64,000 nt of DNA from Lethocerus indicus (GCA_019843655.1 JACDQD010000004.1:8556001-8620000); one strand, 5' to 3'; positions 39,961 through 55,601 are shown, counted from the stretch's first letter. The notes: generated by a model from the sequence alone, not told the origin. Made by a program: numbers and translations.

Positions 39961-41278
39961 ATAACACGGCTCTGGGAGTTCCCAACACCGGAAAGACAAT
40001 GAACCTATTCAATATCTTACAGAAACTGTTGTGGGCAAGCTCTAAAGCCCAGATATAAATTTATGAAATTACCTATTATTTTTTAATTATATTTTCATTT
40101 ATATCGGGATTATAATTATATTATATTATATTGTCTATCGTGACATATACGAAGAGTGATTAATGGCATAAAATATGGCAAACCCTTTATTCATCGGGGC
40201 CGGGCAGTGATCGGGACGATTGGGCAGCATTGGAGAGATTTATTTTCGGTCACCTCCCATTTGATTGTGGCTTGTCGGTGGGTGGAATCATGGCGTGTCC
40301 AATTCATAAATAAGGACCGTGGGGCAGCTCAATTATTAGCGGCATCCCCTCCCCAAGAAATACGAGGCTCGTGAATAAAGCACCGCGGACGTTATGGGGG
40401 CGGTCCCCAGCGGCTCCGCGCCAACCTCCCGGCCGGGGGCCATGTTCAACCGCTAATCTGCCCTCCGTTAAGATGACTTATGTTATCGGTCTCAGTGCTG
40501 GTCAATTGTGCTTAATATGTGCGTGCAGAGATCTGGCACTGTATTGCGGGCTGTCTTCAGAAGGGGTTCTGTTGCGGTTGGGGATGTTCAGGTTTCGCTC
40601 GAGACCCTTTGAAGGATTAGTATAGTGCTTTTAAGGGGTGTTTGTCTTAGCGTCGAGCAAAACTAGACATGAATACACTGATCGGTGGACCGCTTTAGGT
40701 ACCGTATCTTACTCTAGGGAAGGAGAAAAAATACGTGTAAGATAAGGAAAAAGAATGAAGTTCATTCTTGAAGAAATCTACATAGGTCGAAAGAAAACAG
40801 CCAAAACTAAAACGCAACCAAAATTAAAATAGTGGAGAACATTTCACTATTAAAAACGGAAACACGGCAGAAAATTAGCGTTCCCGGACAATACATAAAC
40901 CGCTGGAGTGGAGTCCGAATGAATATATTTGGATTGTTTCTGGACAATAGGAGCGTGCTCCGATGATATATAACGGCGGCAAAAGCGAGTATCGTGGAGG
41001 AGGACGGCGTTGTAGGCGTGCGTTAATACAGCATGTCGACACGTGTAATACACGACTAGCCGAGGTCCACCGCAGCCTGTCCACAACTGCCCAGACGGGG
41101 ACAGTTCCATTTAAACATTCAGATACCGGTATGTACCTTGGCATTTTTTGCTTTCCCAGTTGTCCCCTTCCCGAATAAAATTTATCCGTAAAATAAATAA
41201 ACACTAATCAAAAGAATTTATTTGCCCAAATTGTTTTTTTGACATTTAGTAGTGACATAAATAATTCTCATATCACGC
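39961..41278. other. non-coding sequence with a GC island
   Basis: No gene is recognised. A small ATATT pentamer repeat lies near 40113-40131 and a GC-rich island at about 40190-40640. Two plus-strand frames there (40156-40374 and 40371-40625) overlap by four bases but show no domain. Confidence 0.5.
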
Positions 41279-41573
41279 ATGTGCCTTTATATACAGGAAA
41301 AAATGACCGAAATGATACAACTCGTAAACAAGAAGACGTGTTATCGGCTGATGGTATTTGTAAGAGGTTATGGTCGCATTCTAAGGTGTAAAAAAGGACA
41401 TGAATATTCTTTCAACCCTTCTCGACATAAAATGTATCGTTGTTATCAACGAAATTGGAATTAAGAGACTAACGGTACTTGATAACACCAAGTGCGAAAG
41501 GCAATATTTATACGAAATATTTCACTCAATTACATGGGACTTTAGGGGGGTAATAAAGGATAACGTTAAATAG
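41279..41573 (+). pseudogene. FLYWCH-type zinc finger pseudo-exon, frameshifted
   Basis: The frame from the ATG at 41279 gives 61 codons. Residues 27-60 fit the FLYWCH zinc-finger pattern: F27-V-R, G32-R-I-L35, K39-G40-H-E-Y43, N46, then K-M-Y53-R-C55-Y-Q-R. The family's Y-W-R-C is reduced to Y-R-C, and a TAA follows N61. A one-base shift at about 41459 continues as I-K-R-L-T-V-L-D-N, matching the usual C-x-A-R-L-x-T-x-D end, and stays open to 41573. A tatatacag acceptor ends at 41296, in phase with E7. Insect FLYWCH domains occur as alternative 3' exons of mod(mdg4)-type BTB genes and in Mutator-like transposases. The acceptor favours the former. The missing Trp and the frameshift suggest a dead copy. 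Confidence 0.5.
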
Positions 41574-41871
41574 TTCAGTTGGCGATTATGCAAGAAATAT
41601 TTGCATAATATTATCTTTGTAGGAATATTTCAAAGTAAACGGTGACGATGAACGACTAGGTAGGTAGATAACATACAAGCGATCCCAGGTGGCCTTTAAC
41701 CCAAAAAGTTCTTACATCGTTGCAGCGAGATAGTCAAGAAGCCTCGATAATAAAGTTAAACGACTTATAATACTACCCAGATTTCTTACGTATAGCAGTC
41801 ATCCGTATTATTATCAGCTCCCAGCAACAAATATAAATTACAACTCACCCAGAACCACAATACCATACCAC

Positions 41872-41874
<3 letters not shown>
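41574..41874. other. AT-rich spacer
   Basis: Nothing recognisable lies between the FLYWCH-like relic and the following microsatellite. Confidence 0.5.
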
Positions 41875-41918
<44 letters not shown>

Positions 41919-41937
41919 ATATATATACGTAAAATTA
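41875..41937. repeat. (TA)n microsatellite with an interrupted tail
   Basis: A pure TA tract covers 41875-41913, followed by a degenerate ttataatatatata tail to about 41937. Confidence 0.97.
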
Positions 41938-44900
41938 ATGCCAAATCACTCGAAATGGCAATATGATTAAAGCGATAAAATAACAACATTGGGATCAACG
42001 GAAGCAGATATTGGTCCTTTTTTAGTGGCTAAATATTAAGCAATTTTTCAGAAAATATACCTGAGCTACGGCGGGTAACATTCGAAAGATCAAGATTAGT
42101 TTAGTTGGTTGTATTCGATAAATGAATCTGCGGTTCTTTTATGTTGTTCAAAGTTTCATTCTCATGTATGTCTGTACCGTATTTAACATTTGGGGTGCTT
42201 ACGGTCGAAGGCTGTGAACAGAACGACCCGGGTTTTACGGCCGAAGTCGGCTCTTCCGGCCGACTGGTCCAACGATTGTTCCCTACGGTCGGCGGACTTG
42301 ATAATGGGCGGCAATTACAGACGAAGCCCGGCTGAAATCACTCGGGACGGTAGGTAATTACCGGTGGAGTGGCTTCCGGTCATCAGTCAGGGCCCGACCA
42401 TTCCTCATTTCCCTAACGACTTCAAACTAAACGCCGTTTGACTCACCGAACACCAATTAATTGTTCTTAACCGGGTCCCGAAACCGGCGTAAATCTCCAG
42501 GGGGGGGGGAAGCGGCGGAAGGAAAAACGCAGCTGCGATCTTCAATCTTCTTCAGTGGAGGGGTTTAAAACGCAATTTGCGCCCACCGCTATCACCCGGG
42601 CAACCCACGCCGACTAATTACTTCCGAATTCCGCGCGCCCGGAGAGTGATTCATTGTCGTCGAATTGCAAAAGATAAATTTCGAATTTAGCAATTATTCG
42701 CTTGTGTGGTGCACTACTTTCAATTTAATACAAACCATCTTTGAGGACCCTATTTCGTAACCCAATGGAAAAAAACGAGTGCGGCTATAAAAGAATGCTT
42801 GAATACTTATATTAAGTGATTACAGTTTCGGTCGTCTTCGTCTTCAGTTACGGAAATTGGCAATGAGAAGAGTGGTGGGAGCGGCGGGGGGAGACTGCTC
42901 TCACTCCTGGCCGATTGATTTGGGCTCGAAAGAGAAGACTGATATACGCCCCGACAGTTTCGTTTGACCTTCCGGCTCAAGTTTTCATATAAAAGTTTCC
43001 CGGACCTAATTGAAACCGAGGGCCGGGTTAATACGGGAAGAAAACCTGAAGGTTGGTACGGAAAAGGGACACCCAAAGACGAAATTCGCATTGACAGTCG
43101 AAAACACCATTACTGTATGGCTCAGACAAGCCATTCCTATAAATAATACATTGAGGTTTTTTAAGTGTTTTACAGTCTAAAAATGGAAACAGAGTATCAT
43201 CCAGACATCTGTCTTTATTAAAAGGTGAACACACATGCGTAAAATTGAAAGTAAGGAGTTTATAAGAATTTACCTTAATATGAGAGGTTTAATATAATTT
43301 AAGTCCCACATTCTCCGGGACATTTCACACACCAGGACGAAATAATTCAATTAATTGAAAGTATGGAATTTATGCTAGGGAAGTACAGTGATTACCTTAC
43401 CGTTCATACTGACTCTGAATGTTTCTTTAGTTTGACTAAATTATTTTACCCCGACACTGTTCTAACCTACTGAGAACGCTCCTGTTTGTATTTAATTAAT
43501 TGGGCATTGCTCTAACGCTAATTGGGTGCAATGAAGGTTCAAAACATAGGACTATTTAATTTAGTAAAGTAATGTTGAAAATGTATATATTTGAGAGTAC
43601 AACAAGATATACTCCCATAACACGAATTCAGCACTTTTGTTTTTAAAAGCCCATCAATATTTGATCCGGACCGATTTTTCGGCGCTTTAATTTCCAACAA
43701 ATGTTTTTCAGTTAATTGACGCATATTTGAAATGGAGTTACAGCCTGACTGAATTACAAGTATGAGTTCGAAATCCAATAATCTAAAACCTTCTGGCCCA
43801 CCAAGCCGATTTAGATAGACTGACTCAGTAGTTCCCTAAAGCGAGCGATATAATGTTTATTTAAAATTTTCTCCTGTGCGAATGACTAATTGGAATAACA
43901 AATACTAATGATCGTATAATGTGCGGATGTTGAAATTTAAAACATAAATAAACAACGAACGCACAGTGTGTGGCTTATTAATGTTGCATTTATTATTTAT
44001 TTTTATTTCCCTTTGAATTTGCACCTTTGAAATTTCATGAAACCGTAAACGAAAATTCATGATTATTATAATACCCGGAAATATCTGAATATTTTTCACT
44101 TTTATTTTTGATAGTTTTCATTACCTTACAGATGAGGCATAATTGGAAATGTTATCCGTCCTTACTGAATTGATGAGGACTACAGGAAATAAGAGAGCAA
44201 GGAATGGAAGGGGCGGAGACTCTCTCCCTCCTTTGTCAGCCGATTCTACCTGTAGCTTGGTCTTAAAGCCCCCGGCTCCATTCACAGACTAAATTACACT
44301 CGTTCTTAAACAGGATTCCTAAGGTCAGGAATATCCGGGGAAACGTTCCAACCAAATAATTGCAATTGTTCACGGCAGTAACGTTCAAGTGGAGGAATTC
44401 AAACCAATTAATTCTATTACTCTTCTTCGGTTGTAATCCCATCAAGTTCCATGCGTTATCATTTAAAAAACAATAAACCTGTTATATATTTGGTTCCCCG
44501 CTGGTCTTTGGGTACGTATTATCTTTTAGTGATTAGCATTATATCGGAGCTGTGATTGGGGCTTAATGAAATAGAACAGAAAGGGAGCAGAAAGTTACGC
44601 TAACGAATATTACAAATCTGAAGCCGATTGACAAAAACCATTCCGATGTTTCATGACTTAAGAAATCAATCGCACTGACCCTAACAGAAATCGACTGCTT
44701 CAGCATTACTGAGTATTCTTTCCATATGTGCTCTACCGAGAATATCTGACCTACTATTCTGTGACAGTGATCCACACTGTTATCACATGATCGACCAGGA
44801 CAAATTAACAAAGTTATTTATCATGTTTGCAACCAGATGAGCCGTTACTGAAATGGCATGAGGAAACCGATTATCTAGAATGAAAATCTAGACTCACTAG

Positions 44901-46012
44901 AAGGGAATATTGGATTATGTTGCTGCAACCAGAACGTCAGCTAAAATCTTGAAAATATAGCTAAATTGCAATAATTCAGCCCGGTAGCGCTCTAGGTAGT
45001 CCCTTCCGGAGGCCTTTTCTGAAATCGATATAGCGCTGAAGACGTCGGATCCCATTTCGAACCTTTATCACACGTATGAAATACTCGGCTTGCTTGTATA
45101 ATGCCTTTCAGGTTTCCTCCCTTCTATCTATACCCTTCTCGCCTGTCCCAGTTTACAATGTTCAATCTTCAGGCCTTAGCGCCGAGGGTAAAGTGCAGCA
45201 GGTTCCCGAGCGACTTTCGAACGTAAAAAACCTCGCCTGATTGAATTTGTAGGAAGTTTAAAATCACAAAGCACAAAGGGATACCGCCGGACTAATGCAA
45301 TACGCGGGGACAAAAACCTGTTTTGATTCAATTAAAAATTATCAATTTCGGGAATAAAATAAAGAAAAGGAAAATCAGATTAATTTAACACATGTTTCCT
45401 GCTCAGAACCAATAAAAGTTGATATTTCGCTGAGTGCAGCAAATAAACCACCGTCTGGTTCAAGACTGAGGTTTCAAACAAACAGAAAATCGCGCTATGG
45501 AATTTCTTGTCGGTCCTATAGAATTTCTTGCCTTTTTCCGCCTTGTATGTTTTAATTTGTCCGCACCTTTCATTTCATATCGGGATGAACTTTCTAACTT
45601 GTCCAACACGAAAGATAACTAAAGTAAAAAGGTAACTTTGCGCGATCTCCTCTTCACAAGACCAAGCTTATAGAAGTTGGTTAAGAAATATTTTGCACTT
45701 TCCTAACCTGACCCTTTTCATTTTTTTTTTTCTTTCAGAAAGAGCTAGAGTAATACAGTTTCAGTAGAATAAACAAGGCAGAAATTGGAACAGAAAAGAA
45801 TCGCTTTATAATAGAAGTCGCGAGGAGAAGTTATTTAGAAGTTAATTACGCACTAATCCTGCGATATATATACACGCATATTTAACATAACTGAGTTTTA
45901 AAGGAGTGTGAAAAGCAAAAAAACGATTGATGTTTAATCGAGTTTTAAATTGGTGCCTGTTGAGAATACACGGTGACCACATTATAATTAACTTAATAAT
46001 ACTGAAACATAC
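41938..46012. other. non-coding sequence with GC islands at 42.2-42.6 and 42.8-43.1 kb
   Basis: No gene is recognised. A run of ten G lies at 42500-42509. From 43150 to 46000 the sequence is AT-rich with scattered open frames of at most about 82 codons. A 21-bp tandem duplication lies at 45495-45535. Confidence 0.55.
45495..45535. repeat. 21-bp tandem duplication
   Basis: ctatggaatttcttg at 45495 and ctatagaatttcttg at 45516 are two adjacent copies of a 21-bp unit with one mismatch in the shared core. Confidence 0.8.
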
Positions 46013-46082
46013 CACGTGACAATGCAGAATAAGCATTGACCCAGTGCGTTGGATGCAGCAGGAGAATTCAAGTTTCACGTAC
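46013..46082 (-). other. candidate minus-strand internal exon or recursive splice site
   Basis: On the minus strand a strong 3' splice-site sequence, tgactttttcttctgttgcag, ends at 46083. It is followed directly by GTACGTGA, which itself resembles a donor. After 70 nt a second donor-like site, GTG|GTATGT, follows. The intervening exon is open in one frame (23 codons starting Y-V-K-L-E-F). That frame stays open past the donor to a stop at 45842-45844. The translation contains two CC/HC pairs but matches no domain I recognise. Alternatives are a real cassette exon, a recursive splice point (AG|GT) or chance. The layout parallels the site at 62862-62901. Confidence 0.3.
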
Positions 46083-48888
<2,806 letters not shown>

Positions 48889-48923
48889 TTGAAAGGAGAG
48901 AGGATGGAGGGAGGGAGGACCAA

Positions 48924-49210
48924 GTTAATTGGACTTACAAGGCCGGCCTGGTCTTTGATATGGCCTACAATTGTAGCAGAGCGGCGAACCATATTGCGTA
49001 TGTTCCATAAAATCTCCCTCAATCGATCGATATATGCTATAATAATTTTGGATGTTGTCAGACAAAAACACCAGCATAAAATACCACAGACCATTTTACT
49101 CTGTATTCCATTTTAGTATACCACAGCAGTTACATACCCATGCGTTATTTTAGGCTAAGACAAATGAAAAACAATTTTGCATGGGTTAGACGCTAATGTA
49201 AATTTGTTGT
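48924..49210. other. spacer between two microsatellites
   Basis: Nothing is recognised. AT-rich sequence follows a short mid-GC patch. Confidence 0.5.
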
Positions 49211-49219
49211 TTTATGAAC

Positions 49220-49285
<66 letters not shown>

Positions 49286-49294
49286 GTTATAAAC
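49211..49294. repeat. (TA)30 tract inside an inverted repeat
   Basis: A 60-bp TA tract (49223-49282) is flanked by inverted arms: aacacaat at 49217-49224 and attgtgtt at 49281-49288 are exact reverse complements. Tat/ata bases beyond them extend the pairing imperfectly. The whole can form a single long hairpin or cruciform. Confidence 0.9.
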
Positions 49295-51477
49295 ACAGTG
49301 CTGTGCGAATTTCAGCTTGATTTAGCCATGGCTAACAAACCATAATAACAGGATACGGCAGTTACCTGGTTTAATGTACATAGTTTACTTATGAAATAAA
49401 TATATGGTTCACGTATTTACGAGTCTGGCAGTGGCAAGAAGCTTAATCGGCAGCTTAATCTTACTACGAAAGGAATGCTACTGACAATGGCGAAAAGCGG
49501 AAACAGACCTAGCACTGTCGATACTCGTCCAGGATATGGACAAACCAGCGAACAAAGACAGAAGATCACAACAATCTAGAAAATGGTTTAATATAACAGC
49601 AATGAAACATATTATGCGTTAATACTATTAATCTAAACAGAGAAATATGCATTTTTAAATAACGTCAAAATCCCCTCTTACGTTTACCCCATTTCAGTAA
49701 AAAACAATCGGTATAATTTCGTAATTAAAAAGTTCAGTGGGAAAAAAATTTTACCCGAATTATTTTTCCAGCCAATGTCAATGTAATTTGAGCCCCAAAG
49801 CTGAAAAATTAAGTGACCCATTAATTATTTTAAACCGACAAAAATAAATACAGCGAATAGAAGTTTTTATTAAAGTAGCTGCAAATTCGTTTTTTTCCAT
49901 CTTGACGGTTATAATTCCTGTGTCCAGTTGGCCAGAATAAAATTCTGTTAATATCGGGTGCTCGTTGAATTGAATCATAAAAAATTACATTATAATATTA
50001 TATGCACGTTTTATAAAATTCAAACTCTTCAAGTTTCATCCTTGCTAGTGTGTGAGGGAAAATAGGTGATATCTGAAGAGAATATTCAGATATTCTAAGT
50101 TCTGTGGTAATACGGCGAGGGAGAACGAGTGCTGAACCTGTCCAAAAGAAATTCTCAGCATTGATTTTACTTCAGCTATAAAGGAATCTATTTTGTGATA
50201 TTTGTGTTTATAAATTTATGATCAGAAAGAGTTGGGCTTGGTCCACTTTATATGAATATGCGAAGCACCGTAAGACGATGCAATTTTAAGCCACTCGTAT
50301 GCTGGGGGAGCGGTATGATGAATCCGGCCGGCGAAACCATTAATTTGAAGTGGTCCGGGTACGAGGGACTCTCGGATAGAGGGCAGAATGGATGGGAATC
50401 GAGGGGAGGGGTATCTGGGGCCGCTGCGACTCTCGCCCGGTTATTCGCCAATAACTCCCGGTTGGGGCCCAACGAACATCATTAATGTAACATATTTCGG
50501 ACGCCGGCCTATATACGGTTTACCGGTCGGATACATGCGACGGCAAATGCTAATTGGTTCTCGGGGTTATTAATACGCGTGCAACGATTGGTCCGACCCC
50601 GACGTTTCGGACTTATCGGGTTGAGAAGAGTTTTCGGTTTGGTATTCCCAAATATTAAACTATTATTTAGTTTGGAACACCTGTTTTGTAAAAACCGTTA
50701 AAACTACAGTTCTTATTTTTATTTTTGCAATGGCTATATTGTAATGAAGTTATACAATCTGGTAATCAAAAAATACATTCCGGCAATTCCAATTTAAAAA
50801 ATATATTATATTTATTATAGGTTATAATACAAACCTACATTTTATTTATTCTTTGTTTTAAACGGGGCAAAGGATAACCTAGTTTTTAAATTTAATAAAG
50901 TCATACATTATAAATAAATTAAGGAAATGTAGTATATATTATGCAGTTGAAACTAGGAGTATATTTATTGTTGCATCCTGAAGGGACTATCATAATTTAA
51001 CTTTATTCCATTACCCTGTGGGGCCTCCGCACAGGGGCTAAGACCGCCCGTCAAGTCTGTTATGTTTCAATTTAATTGATATTTAAAACCTCATTTGGCC
51101 AGGGCCACCCGTTATTAAACTTTCTTTGAAGTTGGGTTCCCCTAACCTCCCCACCCGTACTGCAACTAAAACTATCTTAGAACTTTCTTCTCCCCGCTCT
51201 GAGAATTTAACCAAGGATTAGGAGCTTATTGTTGCTCCCTGGATTTAACCGGAATTGAGATAGGACCTTCGTCTTACCTACCCACAACAGAAGCATTGAT
51301 TGCGTACGTAATTGTTTTATTCCATTTAATTTAAATACAGGAAATGAAGTTCTGACATAAGCCCAGAGTCATAAAAATAAAATCCAAGCTACTAACAGTA
51401 ATTTTCAGTTCTTCAGTTTCAGTACTTCTATGAAATTGTCCCCAACATTATTTAATTACCACTCGGATCACTACACT
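49295..51477. other. non-coding sequence with a GC island at 50.2-50.6 kb
   Basis: No gene is recognised. The stretch at 49420-49570 is balanced in composition and may be an old repeat of unknown family. The island at about 50230-50640 has overlapping frames on both strands. Confidence 0.5.
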
Positions 51478-51523
51478 AGTATATACTGGAGTGTAAACCT
51501 GAAGTATATACTAGTATATACTT
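51478..51523. repeat. triple AGTATATACT palindrome
   Basis: The 10-bp palindrome agtatatact occurs at 51478-51487, 51503-51512 and 51513-51522. The last two are adjacent and form a perfect 22-bp palindrome at 51502-51523. Confidence 0.9.
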
Positions 51524-52124
51524 GGATCACATGGCCAAATATTCGAAACTTCGAAAAATACTTTAATGTTAATAAATTTAATGATAGTTTTAAATATGCT
51601 GATAACCCGTTATGTTTATTATAATGTTTATAAAAACTGATGGCCAATTAGTTCCAACTTCGGCTGAGGCGTAGTAGCTAAGGGAAGATTTGCGATGACA
51701 AATGCCCCATTTTTTTCTGCCGGTTAAATACAATCAGAAATTGAAATCTTAAATGCCGTTTCCCAGAATTCCAGATAAAAGCCAGGGACAGCAATAGGCG
51801 GAAACAATATTTATACTCGAGCTTAGGGAGCGGTGTCGTGTGACAGCGGTACTCCCCAGCGGTGCGTCCCCAATGGACGCTTTATCCCCTAGCCCCATCT
51901 CACTCCCTCCCGCTCTCCCGTCCTCTCCCTTTCTCCCTCTCCCTCTCCAGTCTCCTCGCGGGGGTGATAACATGCAAAAACTCTTCCCCCTCCCGGCGAC
52001 CCCCTCAACCCAGGACACATCGCCGCTGTTACTCGGATAAACTCCCAATCCTCCCTTTTTCTCCCTGGCCCTTTTCTTAAATCTAATTGAATTCGTCCGG
52101 GTATAAAATCCTCAGATCCGCATC

Positions 52125-52127
<3 letters not shown>
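51524..52127. other. non-coding sequence with a polypyrimidine-rich GC island
   Basis: No gene is recognised. The island at about 51820-52060 has a C/T-rich run near 51895-51960 with repeated ctccct units. It yields frames of low-complexity S/P/L translation. Confidence 0.6.

Positions 52128-52155
<28 letters not shown>
52128..52155. repeat. (TA)14 microsatellite
   Basis: A pure 28-bp TA tract is flanked by gtg and cac, which extend the palindrome by a few bases. Confidence 0.97.
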
Positions 52156-52158
<3 letters not shown>

Positions 52159-53483
52159 TCTTTTTTATAAGGACTTTTATACTGGCTTTATATTAACAAA
52201 GATCTTTCTTTAAATATAAAGTCTTTGATCTTATTATTTCGCTGGGGGGATTTCTCTGAATAAATATTGTAATTAAATTAAAGCAAATAAATCAGTAATA
52301 ATAATATGAATTATACATGTATATATACATATATAAAAAAAATACATTTTTTGTCATAAGACTAAAAGTTATAAATAATATATTTTACATATAAAATTAC
52401 GCTGGCATCAGACGTATTGCAGGCTTCAAATATTGAAATTTTTTACTGTAATTGGATAGTGACAGTGCAGTACCATTAAGCGGTGGATACGGTGAATATA
52501 TAGTTATAAAAAATTAGTAATAATTCGAATCATTACTTCATGTAGACGAATAGCCTAACAGCTCCGTACGTAAATTGTAAATTAGTTCATTATTTACAAA
52601 TTTTAATTGCGTGATAATACCGATATTTAATTATATAAACATTAATCTAAAGTGAATTATTGTAGATGACGTGTGTAGATGATAAAATAGTTGCCGAAAT
52701 TAAATGAATTGATTTGAATTTAATACCAACAGTTTAGGGTCCACAGTGTTTGTACATTACAACAGACTTCAGAACTTTAGAATTTATAACAGAATTATGA
52801 ACCCTGTGGGTGCTAGGCAATTTGGATACATCTAAATCCGGTGACATTAAATAGATAAAATATTGGGTCGACGGCGGCCCCGGATTTCAGGTATTAAATG
52901 TAATTAATTAGCAAATTAGTCCGCGAGATAAAGTTTTGAGGTTGAGGAACTAGCTAGCGGCGGGAATTTCATTTCAATTTCATTAATTAATGCGGACTCC
53001 CGGCAACTTCCCAGCCAACCTCGTCAAGTTCCAAAGACTTAACTTCCATTTAAACGCCTCGAAAATATTTCGGCGCTCTCGGCCGTCTGGCAGAATTTCC
53101 CCTGTAATCGCCGCCTCGCTACACAATCAAACCAGACAACCCTCAGCCCTAGGCTGTCCCACTAGCATTTTGCCTTGTTAAGGAGAGATCGTATGGTGAA
53201 AGTACTTAGGTAATTGGGTTCAAAAATATTGAGCCTATTAAAGTGTAAATATTTGATTCAAATTAATTTAACTGAATTAAAAATATTTTCTAGTTCTTAA
53301 ATTTAAACAGACCGCGAAGGAGTGTTCCACCAAGGAGATTTCTCCGCTGACAACGGTATAATAGTACAACGGGGAACGTTCCGACAACAGCAATTTATAT
53401 TTAACTGTGAAACAATGAATAGGTTAATCTAAATGTTTAGATCACATGCATACAGGATTTAGGGCGCATAGCAAATTAGTGCT

Positions 53484-53498
53484 ATTAATTAATGCCGG
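53484..53498. promoter_or_regulatory. ATTAATTAATGCCGG motif, copy 2
   Basis: This is an exact copy of the 15-mer at 13948-13962, again next to a GC-richer patch. The near copy at 52982-52995 lies 500 bp away. Function is unknown. Confidence 0.2.
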
Positions 53499-53881
53499 GA
53501 TGGAAGCAGTGCAGGAATTAGCCCGTACAATCGGTCCTCCCGGTTTAAGTGGATAGAGATAACCATTAATAGGGCATTATAACCCACTATTTCACGTACG
53601 AGTCGTTTGATATTTTAGGCCGCGCTAACAAAGCGGAATTTAAACTGAAATTAGCCTAGTTCGAAACGCTCGTGATATTGCGTTGTCTTTTGTGAAATGA
53701 AACACAATATGTCTATTGGGTCGTTTGAATATATTCAGCTTCCAGCAGACTTCTAATCACCGGTAGTAAGTATAACGCGCATTTTAATTTATTTGTTTTA
53801 TGAGTTTTCAAAGCTTTTTATTAACTTTTCTTTGAATTATGGGAAGGAGAAACAAAATTACAAAGTTATTAAATAGAGCAC

Positions 53882-53914
53882 ATTAAAATATCCTTAAAAT
53901 ATCATTAAAATATC
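53882..53914. repeat. 11-bp tandem repeat, three copies
   Basis: attaaaatatc, cttaaaatatc and attaaaatatc follow each other directly. Confidence 0.8.
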
Positions 53915-54469
53915 TTCTAGGTTCTCATATCTCTTACATTGAATGACTACTACCGAGTAGCTGAAGACTACAATTGATAACTAAAATGGAAGATATATAA
54001 AAAGAGAAACATCTCAGGTTTCAAAAATAGGAAATGGGAAAACAGGCGTAGGACGAGTGAAAGAAGACAGGTGGACATTGAGTAGCGCCCAAGATAAATG
54101 ATCCGGGTAGGTAGGAGAGAAAATGTGTACCTCTGTACCCTTCTCAAACTTATAGTGCCAAATAACGAATTTCACCTACTATATTAATTACAGAAAACAA
54201 ATAATAACTAGAGAAGGTGAAAATAACAAAAAGACTAAAAAATATTTAAGTAAACAGACGAAATTGAATGTGTTCTATTTTTAGAATGATTGGTTGCTGT
54301 ATTTCATAAATTAATACGATTCAACCTACATTATTAGGATATTCTGATTATTAGCACGAGGATATTTTTGGACAGTTTTTGTTTTCTTAGTCATATGTGA
54401 CTGTCATTGTGGTTGAAGCTTCATCTGGACTCCACTCGGTTTTGATATTGATGACGGTGAAAAATAGAA

Positions 54470-54504
54470 CCCATGTACTGTGGGGCCATAAACCACAGCA
54501 TGGG
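54470..54504. other. stem-loop, 12-bp arms
   Basis: cccatgtactgtgg and ccacagcatggg pair with a two-base bulge and a nine-base loop (ggccataaa region). It has no following T-run of the kind that would suggest a terminator in prokaryotes. As RNA it could form a stable hairpin. Confidence 0.7.
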
Positions 54505-55601
54505 ACCAATAAAGTTAGGAAAGTTGTAAATCACGAAATGAATGCAGTATGATCCGCAGGCGTAAAGCTGTTATTCAATATATTATTAATAGTAAATTTC
54601 GAGACACCGAAAGCCTTCTTCGACTTTATCTCCGTTCACAATAGTAACGCCCGTTTTTGTAGGCTGTTGATGTTTTGTTCTGTGTCATATTACACTGAGT
54701 AACAATATTCCGAGGGTTCGTTTAGGAATTATAGAACGGAATAAATTATTGGTGTGGACGAGCTACGTCAATGAACGACACCTAGACCTAGAAGCGAAAA
54801 ATAACCGGTGTGATATCAACCTTTGGTTAACCGACACTAATCCTATTAGCCTTGTAAAATGCGACGCCTCCGCGCACATTCCTAAAACACTTTTCGCAAT
54901 TTATCATCGAGCTTACGAATTTTTTCGGCTGAAATTTTCGGCGGCCGAAAAAGAAAGAATAATAAATGTGGCCCGAGAAGCGTAATTAATGTCCAAACGG
55001 TTAATTAGCGCCCGGCCCGTGGGACTGGAGGCGAGAATAAACAGAAGGGGAATATTATGAATAAAAAAACTAAAATGAGAAAAAAGAAGATTATTCTGTA
55101 TATTATTAAAGAAGGCACAGCGGCGATGATTTATGGCGCGTTAAGGAAGACGTTAACTCAGAGCGCTTACACCGCGAAGGTGGGCCTAATTATGGGAGGT
55201 CGACCGAAGAGTGAAGAAAAAAGGAAACGGGAAGAAGATAAAAAAGATACATCCCCGTGCACATCGCGCATCTCCCTCATTGAACTACCATTAATTACTG
55301 TCATTAGAGCACAAAGGGCCCGCCAATTACTTCGGCCGCCCCCGTTTTGAGTGTCTTCTTTATTATCCCTAAGTACACAATTAGACCGAATGGATATTCG
55401 GCCCGAGAGAAAAAGAAGGAAATTAGCGCCCTCGTCCTTTTTTTATTCTGTGTATTATAAATTCCTGTTGAACAATTGCCATTGGAATTCCTTCCATGGA
55501 GCGCTTCTTTTGTGAGATTCGGCGAAATACGACGGAAGGAGATGAAATATTGAAGATAAGGATGGATTAATTAGGTTCGTACATACTCCTTCTGTTAATA
55601 A

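Larger units (their letters stand above)
52156..54469. other. AT-rich non-coding sequence
   Basis: No gene is recognised. A GC-rich island lies at about 52860-53170, with the ATTAATTAATGC-type words at 52982 and 53484. A short tandem repeat of (at)taaaatatc lies at 53882-53914. Confidence 0.55.

Noticed and set aside
54749..55350. Two consecutive plus-strand frames (78 and 97 codons), one preceded by a purine-rich word like a ribosome-binding site
   Set aside because: The window is eukaryotic, so that signal is not meaningful. Neither product is recognisable and no intron signals connect them.
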